Under the pieces are notes generated by a model. The model ran no database searches, was not told the origin of the DNA, and was given only the letters and a program-made list of their open reading frames with translations. Positions 13,081-23,616 of a stretch of DNA of 64,000 nucleotides are shown piece after piece. The DNA comes from Dermanyssus gallinae (Eukaryota; Arthropoda; Arachnida; Mesostigmata; Dermanyssidae), in contig QVRM01002206.1 of the NCBI GenBank assembly GCA_003439945.1, positions 62,001 through 126,000 on the forward strand, given 5' to 3'. Positions within the stretch are counted from its first letter, which is position 1, and each line of letters starts with the position of its first letter. The position numbers were made by a program, and so were the translations under genes.

Positions 13081-13440
13081 CCAATATTTAACCAAAAAAC
13101 ATCCATGACACTGGTGCTGTTGCCCGACATAAAAGCACAAAAATTGTAATTGCGAGACAACCAGTTCTCGTATACAGCAACTAAACACACCGTCGTGTTC
13201 ATGAGAAAAGTCTGCTTCTTCCAAAGAACATAAAAGGCTGGAAGGCCAGGAGATGCGACATGGTCGTTTAGAAGAGTCTTTCGCAAAAATAATGTTCTTT
13301 TATTAGCTTTTACGCTCAATACCTCAAAATCATAACCACACAACATTTCGTAGTGCTTAAAACGAACACATTCGGCAAATTAAATTATAAGTTTGGTACA
13401 AAAATGATCGCATTTCATGATGATCATTTTGGTACTAAAC
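13080..13440 (+). repeat. Dispersed repeat, copy 1 of 2
   Basis: This ~350-bp segment is colinear with about 20,890-21,204. Shared blocks include CCCGACATAAAAGCACAA, GAGACAACCA, CACACCGTCGTGTTC, GATGCGACATGG and AATACCTCAAA. Its right end (13,391-13,440) forms an imperfect palindrome whose arms carry the TTTGGTAC-AAAATGATC motif. The motif also appears at the right end of copy 2 and alone near 20,005. No protein-coding signal was seen. It may be a non-autonomous DNA transposon. Confidence 0.8.
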
Positions 13441-13494
13441 TATGGCAATGCGAGCCGTAATCGCGGAGTTATTAAGATTTTTCTGCGGGCCTGC

Positions 13495-13605
13495 CGAGAT
13501 TAAGTGCATGCGTAAATGACTGTGTGGTGACGTTAACAACCGCCGACCTGTCGCGCCACAGCCGCAAGGTCGCCACGCAGTCAGTTATGCATGCACTCAA
13601 TCTCA
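13495..13605. repeat. Fold-back element, ~38-bp arms, abutting (TA)n
   Basis: Left arm 13,495-13,532 and right arm 13,569-13,605 are inverted copies sharing AGTGCATGC, the TGACTG core and a GTGGTGAC/GTCGCCAC end with a few mismatches. The spacer is about 36 bp. The right arm is followed within 3 bp by a TA array (13,608-13,632). Confidence 0.85.
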
Positions 13606-13639
13606 TCATATATATATATATATATATATATACATACAT

Positions 13640-14440
13640 ATGCCCACACCCGTAAATGGAAGAAATTCGCCGCTAGCTCATAATTATTATTCTTATATGC
13701 CGCGCTTCTTAGATGTTAGATATGCGATATATATTAATATGCCTGGCCTTAGTGCATGCATAGTCGTTAATTTAGTGCAGTTTATCTCATTAGTCCGTGC
13801 ATATTATTTTGATTTGGTCAGCTGAGTCGAACAGTACTAGTCACTCAAGATGATTCTTCAGTTTTTATCAACTACCGATGCATACTACTTGTATATAGTG
13901 GAATTACAGGGATAGGAAGATTCGCAACAAGCTAATTTGAATTAGAATTAAAGTTATGTCAATTTGATGTTCTTTACTACGTGTCTTTGTTCAGTAATAT
14001 AATACAGATAACAGCAGTACACAACTGCCATTCTGTGTTCCTAGCGTAGTTATTTTGGGCAATGATAATAATGTCGCATCATTATTTTATGACACCCATA
14101 AACAATATGCCTAAATATCAGGACACACTTCTGCGCATTGTTAAACGATGTCGAGATAGCTCGATTATACAGTATATCGAGGTGCGGTAGCCCTTGAGGA
14201 AAAGGCCCACTGATTTTCGAACAGTCGCCTGACAATCTTATTACTGCAGCTGATTGAGTTAGCCGAACAATGGAGCACCAATCAAGGCCGGCATTGAAGC
14301 ATTCGATGATCGAGTTTACTGAGTCCCTACCAACTGCCAGGGTAGCAGATAGATACCCCGGCAGGCGTCCCTAGTTAACGTTTATCTCTTTTCAAGAATG
14401 TCCTCTTCAAGCACGCACAACGATGTACGTTGCATTGTGC
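13640..14440. other. Non-coding stretch
   Basis: AT-rich with only short open frames. Nothing recognisable on either strand. Confidence 0.5.
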
Positions 14441-14563
14441 TTGTCTAGCTACAGGTTGTAACGGTTTCACTGCCGAGGAACAGCAAGAAAACAACGTTGC
14501 AATATGCTAATCTAGCTACAGGTTGTAATGGTTTCCCTGTGAAGGAACAGCAAGAAAAAAAAA
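14440..14563 (+). repeat. Tandem duplication, ~70-bp unit, two copies
   Basis: Copy 1 (about 14,440-14,496) and copy 2 (about 14,506-14,563) share TCTAGCTACAGGTTGTAA, GGTTTC and GAACAGCAAGAAAA, with 85-90% identity by eye. Confidence 0.8.
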
Positions 14564-14569
14564 CAGTAT

Positions 14570-15170
14570 GAAACGAACCTAAGGCAGCGCGGTTTACTCG
14601 GTGAAAAGCGCGACCAGTAAAGTGATCTGACCACGCAAGTCTGAATGCTCACTGAATCGACGATGTGAAGCTTATTGTTAGGGACGACGTTTTTCTGCAC
14701 AATCAATAATAGTTCAAGTTGGTTAAGCCGTTATGAACACGACAGGCAGTATCAGTAGTAAGCCGCTGTCCGTTGACAATGCATCCGAGAGAAAAATTAG
14801 AGGGCTGGACTAAGACCTAGGGTCGGGGCGGGCATGGCCGAGGCCCATTTGTTTAGACCAGCGACTGCTGTCGGTCACAAACTTTTCGAGAAACTCTTGA
14901 TGGATCGCGCCGCTCTAAGGGCATTTCCTCCGTTTGAATCAGCCCGCAACTCGAGGCTGGCAGGCTGAGCGAACACCGATGGGGGGGGGGGGGGGCGCAC
15001 CCCCGTAACTGTGTGTGGGCGCTACAACGCTACGTTCACAGGCACACTCCACCGCCTCTGGGGCTGTGTATTGTAGACCTGCCCTCTGAACATGCCGCGG
15101 TGCAACTCATGCGACGAACGCAAGGCTGATGCGAGTAATTACAATACCATTAATTATGTATGCTCAACGG
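14570..15170. other. Non-coding stretch with G homopolymer
   Basis: Moderately GC-rich. It contains a G run of about 15 at 14,982-14,996. No gene or transposon motif recognised. Confidence 0.4.
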
Positions 15171-15184
15171 TCAAAGTTTACATA

Positions 15185-15720
15185 TAGCCTTGCAGTGGGA
15201 TCAACGGACCGAGGACGCCAGCTCTTTGGAAGCAGCTTCCAAAAGAAGGGCTGGGCTCAAGTAACTGTATGATGGCATAGACTCTCTTTATCATATGGCT
15301 ACAGACCAACACGACAATATACGCGGGCCAGTGTACATAGGAAGTGCATGCAGAGAACTCGCTGCGATAGGTAAATGGGTCTGCTACGTGATGAGCTGAG
15401 TGCAGAGGCCGCACTTCATATCACTCTAGTACCGTTGTCCACTAATGGCGCGGTCTCGTACAGTCAGTGCGTATGTCCATTCTCTAGACTTGCCCATTAT
15501 ATGTCTTAAACAAGTCGAAAATACGAATCACTTTCATAGCATAACAACATCACTATCAACGTATAGGTTCCCCGTGTCATCGCACGAGCGTTATCAACGT
15601 CCTGCGACCATAAACCGCAGACCTAATAAGCTCATCGGGTATATTTGCCGAGGCAACAACTACATCACAAGGCTCGCTCCACACCATCGCGGAAATTTAG
15701 CCTGTGCATATAAAGACGTG
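15185..15720 (+). repeat. Dispersed repeat, copy A of a locally duplicated family
   Basis: Several colinear blocks match 16,300-16,640: GCATGCAGA-AACT, a TAGTACCGTTGTC block, TATGTCTTAAAC, and CACGAGCGTTATCAA followed by a C-TGCGA-CAT block. The copies diverge by indels. No coding potential is evident, and the 93-codon open frame at 15,445-15,726 shows no domain. Confidence 0.65.
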
Positions 15721-15949
15721 ACTTGATTTTTGACTCGAACACTATCCATACTTGCTGGAAGCAATCGTTACATTTTCATATACGCTGTTATTGGTTCTGC
15801 TAATTAATTAATATTATAACTGTTTTTTTTTAAAGATTTTCCGTAAGGCTAATGCTCGTGTAGGTTTTTTTCATGTCATGGCTAATTTTTAATCCACTCC
15901 GGCATTTACCTTGTCTAAATTAGAAACTATACAAACCAATTTAAGAGTG

Positions 15950-16022
15950 GCTGGTCTGTGTCTCGAACCCAGTCCTCCCGAATGCAAGGCAAAAACTTTG
16001 CCACTAAGCCATCTTGCTCGGT
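15950..16022 (-). repeat. tRNA-derived SINE-like head (tRNA-Ala-like)
   Basis: Minus-strand A box TGGCTTAGTGG (16,011-16,001) and B box GGGTTCGAGAC are spaced as in a tRNA, with TTGCATTC in the anticodon-arm region. The 3' acceptor half does not pair cleanly with the 5' half, so this looks like a SINE head or tRNA pseudogene. Confidence 0.6.
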
Positions 16023-16299
16023 CGGCTTCTGTCGAAAAAAATGTAAATGCTTCGGAAACAAGCAGCTGAGTTTTACGGTGCACCGCCGGCTAGAGCCCCG
16101 GTGAGAGCAGTGGCAATACTGATCCGTTTGCCGCATTCAGCTGTTTTAAAGTGAGTCCCAGATTCCCTAATAAACGTTTTGCAATTGGCGTTATTAGGCC
16201 TGAGTGGACCGATTCCTTGCAAAGCTGACTTCGTCCTAAGCGATTGCTCCTATTCTCATCTTTTATACATTATGGTATGCTTTTTTCTTTTTAAAACTG

Positions 16300-16640
16300 C
16301 ATGCAGACAACTTGTTGCGATAGCTAAGTTGGTCCACTACATTGTCGCACAAGATTAGCTGAATACAATAGCCGCATTCCGAATCTAGACATCCGAAGAC
16401 TAGACAACGGTACTACAACGGTAGTACCGTTGTCTGCCACGTACACTCAGTTTGTTATCTCATTTATTAGACACTTTCTATGTCTTAAACTGTTACTAAA
16501 TAAATAACAACCATCCATGTATACGTTTTTCTTTCTCTTTAGTCTAGATACCAGATGAAACTAAATATCAATTCACGAGCGTTATCAATGTCACAGCGTT
16601 CTGCGATCATGACACACTGTTACCAAACCAGCCCAAGAAA
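16300..16640 (+). repeat. Dispersed repeat, copy B, carrying a perfect hairpin
   Basis: Relative of 15,185-15,720. It contains a perfect 15-bp inverted repeat with a 4-nt loop: AGACAACGGTACTAC at 16,402-16,416 and its complement at 16,421-16,435. The corresponding site in copy A carries only one arm. Confidence 0.7.
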
Positions 16641-17470
16641 AAGTTCACACTGGATCGAACGTCAAGACGAGTGTTCGGAATAATGTGTTTAGGCAAGTCC
16701 CGTAGATCTTATGCATATAGATTGCATATATAGAACGGCTTTAAATATTAAGACCCCGCTATCAAGATCAGATAAATTTGCTCGCTCAACTGTGCATACC
16801 TTGAAAACAAGTATATACATAAATAAGTAGCTGTTATCAGAAGCTCCGGAGCGAATATTGAGAAAGCTAAGTTTGATTCCCTTTTTTCCACTCTTTCTTT
16901 AGACTGACACCCCCCCCCCCTCTCCGCCAACCGAGACTTTAGGCCGCTGATGAAACTCACCAATTAGGACATCCGCAGAGGACAGCCGAGACAAGGGGAG
17001 GTCTAGGAAAATGAATTACTGGGACGCTCACTTCAAACCACTACGTAGACGCGAGTAAACTCTTAAGTGTTGCCCTAAAAGCATGCAACAAAGTTTACTA
17101 AACGAATGTCCTATTAAAACTTGTTGTTAGTGTACTGATATGATGACAATCGCACCTTCGGCGCTGGCGTTTCGTGTAAAGAGAAGACGCAAAACAGTAA
17201 TACAGATGGTTCGCCGCCTCTGATAAACCAAAACAGGCAGCAAGTTAATGCTAGATGATCATCACTGTACTGCAATGAGACACGAGTATAATCAGCTAGC
17301 CTGTTGAGAAGCAAGGAAATTCGTTTTCCTGTTTATCTTACTGGGTTAGAACAGTTGCTTTCATGTAATATTTGTTTTTGTGTAGAGAAGCAACTGGAAA
17401 ATGCGGTTTGCACACACGAACACCACTGCAGAAAGCTCGCCTACAAGTATGGGCCGGTAGTATGGGGCTC
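16640..17470. other. Non-coding stretch
   Basis: No gene supported. A short C homopolymer lies at about 16,910-16,920. Open frames are short and featureless. Confidence 0.45.
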
Positions 17471-17474
17471 CAAC

Positions 17475-18700
17475 TCATGACCTTTCAACTGACCGGGAAT
17501 TGCTTGTGCAAATACTTCGAATAATCGGGGGAGGTGCGAGTCTACTCACCGCTAGTTTTTTTCTCCGGAGGTTAAGAGTGCGTATAGTGTGGCAGTTATT
17601 TGCCATAGAGTTTTCCATGAGTATATTCTTAAAAATGTTTGTCAGTTCCAGCCACTGGGGCAAAATCTCCTGCATTAGCTTGCAGATGCTGGGCAGGTCT
17701 GCCCCCAGCGTGTTTAGTATTGGTCCTGTTAAGAACGTACCGAAGGCACACTGCTTCGCCCATGCTGGACACCTCGGAATCTTATGTTTTGGAGTACTCA
17801 AGTTTATCGCCGCAGTGGACGCACCTGGGGCTGGGGGCCTTCCCGATCCTGAACAGGTGGGACTGAAAGTCCCCGTGCCTCGTCAGGACTTGGGTGGTAT
17901 GAAAGGTAAGTTCTCCCGCGGGCCGATTTCGCCATTCTTCGATGTTTGGTAAAAGCTTCTGGAGTGACCTCCTCCAGGCCGTCCCACTCCTCCTGCCATA
18001 GGGCGATGCTCCGTTGCCGCTTGTCTTTCTGCTTGGGTGCAGGATATTCCCACAGACGGCGGCGCTCCTCCGCCTTCAGATCCCAGGGAATCGTTTCGGC
18101 GAGTAGAAACGCTCTCGCTGTGCTCCTGTACGCCATGATTATCTTAAGGACTCCGACCCATTGAGCCCGGCGCAGACGACCTCGGTTCGTTGCGGTTGTT
18201 AAAGTGTTAGCAGCAGGCCAGGCCGGAGCCCGTATAAGGCTACTGACTATCTATTTTATTTATTAAATATACATGTTTAATACATATTTATTAAATATGT
18301 TTACTTTAGAAGTTGTAACAGCATTGTTTCGTGTCGTAAGCTATGTTTCATTGCAGGCGGCCAAGTATAGAACCTTGTGGCACCCCTGCAGTCAAATCGA
18401 CGGTCATTCCTTGGGACTGAATAGTCCGGTTATGTAGGTAGTCAGATATGACCCTATTAAGATAAAACGGGTTTTTCATGTGGAGAGTCTTGATTATAAG
18501 TCTCAATGAGAGGCTATTAAAAGCGTTCTTGATGTCGAGTAAAACGGCCACGAGAAAATTGCGTTTTCTTGGCGGAGACCTGCCTTCGGTTGAACCAGCT
18601 GAATGACGCTAATTGTCGAGCGTTCCTTCTGAAATTAATACTGGGAGTCGGATAGAAGGCTGTTTCCCAGTATAGCAGCGTTTTTCAAAAAACTTTGGCA
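17475..18700 (-). mobile_element. R1-like LINE remnant: RT fragment plus ORF2 C-terminus
   Basis: Reading down the minus strand, 18,600-18,348 encodes RT motif A (LDIKNAFNS) and motif B (GVPQGSILG). After a ~100-bp AT-rich break, 18,243-17,475 encodes the ORF2 C-terminal region. Its motif TIPWDLKAEERRRLW matches the copy at 40.8-41.9 kb (TIPWDLKADERRRLW), and a C-terminal CPAW motif follows. The C-terminal part is split by frameshifts near 17,800-17,880. RT motif C is missing, so the copy is internally deleted and inactive. Assignment to the R1/Jockey group rests on the overall pattern, and the exact clade is uncertain. Confidence 0.8.
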
Positions 18701-18796
18701 GTTAATACAAATCGGCGAAAAAGTCACTTTTTCTGGTGGAACGGCTTTTTATCCTGACATGTCATCATCAAATCTGTGATTGCAAGAGCCCCAGTA

Positions 18797-20289
18797 AATC
18801 TATCGACAAACCAATTATACATGCAAGTTTGAAATTATGCATCTGTTAGATTCATTCTACGTTAGCTCAAAATAGACAAACATGTTGTATTGAAAATAAT
18901 TCTCAAGAACTGAAACTCTGCAATTTCTATAAGTTGGTTTCTTTGTTTATAATTTACCCAACCTGGGTGTTAATAAACCATAATAATATTTTGGCTTTTA
19001 CATTATTTGGCTTTTACATTATTACATTTGTAGTGGCGGTGGCTTAGGCGGCTAACGCACCGTTCGAAACGGGGCGTTGCCATGGCAACCACGGTTAGCA
19101 AAACATCGCTAGTTTGAGCCCTGCCCGTGCTGTTTGAATTTGTTGCACGTGGTTGTCATTGCCTTGCTGCTACATACCTCTGCTGGAGAAAGCCTATATA
19201 ATTCCTGTAAGAGAACGCGATGACGATAGATGCATTTAGACGAAATCGTGCCACAGGCAACTTAGCCCATTACGAGCGTCTAAAATGTAGTTGTCAGAGC
19301 GTAACAAAAATTATGATCATAATAAGTACTGTTCGAAGGAATGCACATCTAATACGATTATTTTAATACCAGGTCCATAGCAATACGAGCTGTGGTAAAA
19401 AAGTAACACGGGTTTTGTAATATACACCTTAACCTGAACCACTCTAAGTGGCTATAGACCGCACTTAGACAACACGACACCAAGGCCAGATAGAATAGCA
19501 TTCTTTTCTGGAAGGTTTCGGGAATGCAGAATACACATGCATCACAAACAGCCTGCGACTGACTAGTGCGGGGGCTCACAAACCCACTAAACCCGCATTC
19601 CTCCTCACCTGTCCAGTAATCTGCTCGGTAATACTTGGCATTTCTTCGAAGCCATGGGAAAGGCGTCCCTGCAATTTCTCCTTAATTCAGCTATGTCTTC
19701 CTCTATCTTTCTGCACAGTTACATGTATCCAGATAGGGACCAATGCCAAATGTACACCATCCAGATTGGGACTTATGCCAAATGTACACCATCCTGAAGG
19801 GGTGTGCGTCAAGAGACTGAGAGCCTGGCTACACTTGCCCTCCCACCTGCCTCGGCTTCTCGTCTCAACCACATTCCCGGGGCTGCCGCGGTAACCTATC
19901 CCGCCCAGCTGTTTCCTTGGCCGTCTTGAGCGCCAAAATTGCGTCAGACTGGTTCGTCGGTTTTCTTCCACTGGTATAAACCACGGCTCGTAGCACCATG
20001 GATTTGGTACCAAAATGATCATTAGATGTGCGTTCGCTAATATTAACTGAACCGCGGAGACAATTGTTCACTCCAAAGTGCTAGCATAAAAAGTTATGCA
20101 TTAAAATCGAGAAAAATTAACTGAATAAATATATGCTTGAGCGTGAAAGCCACAAAATATAAGAATTGCAGTTTCATTTCTTGAGAATTATTTTAAAAAT
20201 AACATTGTTCTGCTTTGACCTAACGTAGAATTAAGTTCAAAAAATAAAAAATAAATCAAACACGTGGGCATGATTGGTTTGTCGATAGG

Positions 20290-20291
<2 letters not shown>
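18797..20291. mobile_element. Putative non-autonomous DNA transposon with ~155-bp inverted termini
   Basis: The left segment (18,797-18,960, +) and right segment (20,125-20,291, -) are inverted relatives. They share CTATCGACAAACCAAT at the outer edge, then TTCTACGTTAG, AATAATTCTCAAGAA and CTGCAATT. They enclose about 1.2 kb without a recognisable transposase. The interior contains a tRNA-like SINE head (19,040-19,122) and a 35-bp tandem duplication (about 19,735-19,795). I could not identify a convincing target-site duplication. The right end abuts a TA array (20,290-20,316). Confidence 0.5.
19035..19145 (+). repeat. tRNA-derived SINE-like head
   Basis: A box TGGCTTAGGCGGC (19,040-19,052) and B box AGTTTGAGCCCT (19,111-19,122) on the + strand. 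The A-to-B spacing is longer than in a canonical tRNA because of an inserted self-complementary GTTGCCATGGCAAC segment. A SINE head is likelier than a tRNA gene. Confidence 0.55.

Positions 20292-20316
<25 letters not shown>
20290..20316. repeat. (TA)n array
   Basis: TA run directly at the right inverted terminus of the putative transposon ending at 20,291. Confidence 0.9.
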
Positions 20317-20322
<6 letters not shown>

Positions 20323-20774
20323 TTTTTTTTTCTTAGAAGTTGCAAACATTTTGCCAAGTCTCCATGTATCGCGCCATTGCTGTGATGGGTGTGCTTCCGA
20401 TCCAGTCGCAGGAGCCCCAACAGCTGTGGCTAAAGTGTAAGTGAACGACAGAAGGATAATGTGACAGAGACACACAGAAAAGCTTCAACACCCCAGAGAC
20501 TGCCCCAGGCTAGGCCACATTTTCCCCATTCATTTGAGCGTCCTTGCAACATGGTCCGTATCCCTCAAGGGACTGCGTCAAACTCAACCATTTTGTACCT
20601 AACCATGCATGTGACTTTACAGACAAGTCAAGCCGAAACACAACATCTCTACACGTAATGCATGTCTGGTGCATAATTATGCTTATCGAGCAGCCGACTC
20701 TAACCAGTTTTGGCTGAGTGGGCAAAATTGGCCGCACCATGTTTATTTCTGTAAATTTTTATTTTAATACATGC

Positions 20775-20777
<3 letters not shown>

Positions 20778-20813
<36 letters not shown>
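20778..20813. repeat. (TA)n array
   Basis: Pure TA run about 80-110 bp before dispersed-repeat copy 2. Confidence 0.95.
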
Positions 20814-20818
<5 letters not shown>

Positions 20819-20889
20819 TGTAGAGCTCGATAAAGCAAATATTTTTTTCCAATGTAACATGGTCTCTGAGAAGTCTTGTTTCGGAGTGA

Positions 20890-21204
20890 GAGTAAAACTA
20901 TTACAATATGTGATACTGGTGTTTTTGCCCGACATAAAAGCACAATGTGCAATTTCGAGACAACCAATCCTCACATACAGAAACTAAGCACACCGTCGTG
21001 TTCCTGAGAAAATTCCGAAGAACATATAAGGCCAGCCAGAAGATGCGACATGGTTGTTTATAACAGAATTCGCAAAACTGAAGTTGTTTTTGTTATAAGC
21101 TTTCGTACCAAATACCTCAAATAATTACCCTACGACCACTCACCGCACTCAAAGCTAACATACTCAGACGCATTTCACGACAATCATTTTGATACCAAAC
21201 AGTT
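20890..21204 (+). repeat. Dispersed repeat, copy 2 of 2
   Basis: Colinear with 13,080-13,440 (shared blocks listed there), same orientation, roughly 75% identity by eye. It ends in CAATCATTTTGATACCAAAC, the same terminal motif found at the end of copy 1. No coding signal. Confidence 0.8.
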
Positions 21205-21261
21205 GTTTTAATTATAATGTTGGATGATGCATATGTGTTTGGGAGGCGAGTTACTGAGCTG

Positions 21262-21558
21262 TCAACCCTTTCAATGGTCAGTGCTGGCGCGGTCCGGGTC
21301 AGTCATGCTTCGGCTCTCGCCGAGGCATGCAAGGTTAGAAAGTACTAGAACATCGGGTACCCGCACGGGTTTTACCCGGCCCGCCAAGGGTCTTTAAGGC
21401 CCATCCACTCGCAGTTTGATACAGAAGATCGGGAATGATGCAGCCTTGGTTCGGGGAACCCTCTAGAAATGGCTGGTCCCTACACTGGACCCCCGTCCCG
21501 TTGTGGTGCACACGTTCGCAGAGACTCAAATGTCATGTTCCTACTGATAATAATAATA
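21262..21558 (+). mobile_element. Truncated RLE-type LINE 3' end with (TAA)n tail
   Basis: Nucleotide similarity to 51,040-51,290 is strong: CAGTGCTGGCGCGG, CTCTCGCCGAGGC and AGAAAGTAC are shared. The 51-kb copy encodes a peptide (KMRKYQ ... LAFEIFGGPGP) that matches KMRKYA ... FAFETMGGPGP in the C-terminus of the near-full-length element beginning at about 21,559. The fragment is frameshifted and has in-frame stops. It ends in a TAA run (21,544-21,558), after which the 5' region of the full-length copy begins immediately. Confidence 0.75.
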
Positions 21559-21771
21559 ATTTTTTCGTTCGTCTGCTACGGCGACAAACGGTCGTGTTCC
21601 GCAAGAGCTCTGTGAATATTCGCCTCGTTTTGGTGATTCTACCTCGTTTTCCCGGACAAGTTTTGTGTGAGTGCTCCTCCTCGCTCCCAAGTGCCTGGTG
21701 CGGTGTGCTTTTCCCATTTTTTCCGAGTTTCTTCGTGGTTTTAAGCCGTTTTGGTGTTTCCGAACGCGCTG

Positions 21772-23616
21772 ATGGACGGCGATGCGGATGCGGACGGCGA
21801 GAGCAGCGGTTCGTGCGGGTATCCATTTGAACTGGCGTCTGCCACGCCGTCCTCGTCTGCTGCGCTGGCGGCGTTGTCTGCCATGGCGGCGGAGGGTTGC
21901 CGCACGATGCGGTCACGTTTAGAGTTGTTGTCCGATGCACCTAAGCCCGACGCGCGCTGCACGTCGCCGGTAACACCGGCGCCCGTCTATAGTGCAGGCG
22001 ATGCTGCTGTTCGACCGATAGAACAGCTTCGCCCAGCTGTCAACGGCACAACGATGGCGGAGACAATGGCTGCTGAGGCCACACCAGGTGTCTCAGTTGC
22101 GCCAAAACCGGCTGTCAAACGGGCCCGAGCTGCCTCAGACACGGAGGACTCTTCTAACAGTGCGGGGGTTTCACGGAGCGCCGGTGACACGGCGAATGAT
22201 GACGGCTTTGTGACAATTGTAAACAAGAAGTCGGCTAGACGGGTGCTTAAAGCTGAAGCGGAACTCTCGCGTTTCCGTGAATCGGTTGACAGTGGCGCCG
22301 GTCCAATTTATACAGTGCGATTTCTGCCACAGGATTTGACGGCTTTGTCGTCCGAAGCCCCCAGCAAGCAGCAGCAGAGCCAGCGTCCGGAATTTTCGGC
22401 TGAACAACTCTTGAAAGTGTTCAAGGCGCTCCATGACCTTGTGCCGGCGGCAACGTTGGGAGGGGGTCCCAAAGGGATAACGGCCACGGTGTCCACGATC
22501 TCGGCCGCAAGTGATTTGGTGTCACTCAAGGTATTAGGAGGCGTGACGGTCGTGGGACTATGTTCCTCAATGGATCAGTTTTGGGGCGTTTTCAAAGACG
22601 TCAACCCGGCCTTCTCTGACGAGTGCCTTCTATCCGAGCTTGCCTCGTACGGCGCGGTAAAAATAAGGAGGGACACGAGGCCTGGGTGGAAAGATAAGCA
22701 GAGCATCCGAGTGCCGTCTAGCAGGATACACGTTCTGTTCAAAAGGACACCACCTACTAAGGTCTTTATTGTGTGGAGGGATCACGATGTAACGGTCGAA
22801 GCATCGTCGCCGATTGTTTGCTTTAATTGCCAACGTACTGGCCACACGGCAACTCGTTGCACTCGCGCCCGTGCGTGTAGAAGATGTGGTGCGCACGACC
22901 ATCTTGCCGCATCATGTCGAAATCGCGCTCGCTGCATTGACTGCAGGGGCCCTCACCCTAGAGGGGACTCGTCTTGCCCCGTTTTCGCGTTAGCTCGCGA
23001 GAAAAGCAAGGCCCTGCTTGGGTCGCGTATGCTCCAACATGCGCAGTTGTCGGCGCCGGCAGCCACCCCGGTCACCGCCCCGGTCACCGCCCCGGACCCC
23101 GTACCCCCTAGACCATGCAAATCGGCACCTGGGACCTACGCGGCGGCGGTACGCCGTTTGGTGATTCCAGTCTCTTCGGGCGTGGCCCCGGAACCTTCGG
23201 CAGCGCCCGTTGAGGTCGTGCTCCCCCCCTTCCGGCCGATCCCTGCCCCCCGGAAGTCTTTGCTTCGTTTGAAGACGCCGCCATCTATTGAAATGGAGCC
23301 CCCTAAACAAGTGGAACGAGTAATGGACGCTGCTCACCGCCCTCCCAAGCGCCGTCGCCAATTGGTTACGAGTAGATCCGTCCCGCGCGGTCGCGTCGTA
23401 CCCTAGGGTCGCGCCGTCCCCAGCGTTCGGTCGCGCTTGCCTAAGTCGGCAGACGACTTTGACCTTGGTTCTTTGTCCAAGGCCGCAACACTGCTCGCAC
23501 GTACCAACCCGAAGCTAGCCGACACGCTTCGAGGCATCGTTAACGCACTGCGTCCGCTGCTAGCTCTGGCGCCGTTGCTGCAAGGTCTGGTGTCCCCCGC
23601 ACCCACTTCCCAATAA
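21772..23616 (+). pseudogene. LINE ORF1 (zinc-knuckle, gag-like), interrupted by one nonsense codon
   Basis: ORF1 encodes the nucleic-acid-binding protein of the element, which presumably coats the RNA. The start chosen is the first ATG (21,772) in a frame that reads MDGDADADGES. About residue 350 onward there are three zinc-knuckle-like motifs: CFNCQRTGHTATRC, CRRCGAHDHLAASC and a degenerate CIDCRGPHPRGDSSC. The N-terminal half is Ala/Ser/Pro-rich. The frame stops at TAG 23,404-23,406, but the same frame stays open afterwards for about 70 more codons (Leu-rich, ending in VSPAPTSQ) to TAA 23,614-23,616. The intact protein was therefore probably about 614 residues and the TAG is a mutation. 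The true stop lies at the start of the ORF2 reading frame, so the two ORFs appear to overlap or abut. Confidence 0.8.

Noticed and set aside
7690..16022. Functional tRNA genes at 7.7 and 15.95-16.02 kb (and similar at 5.0, 19.1, 27.9 and 30.6 kb)
   Set aside because: A and B boxes are present, but acceptor-stem pairing and a proper anticodon loop are not convincing. Repeated bodies (27.7/30.5 kb) point to tRNA-derived SINEs.
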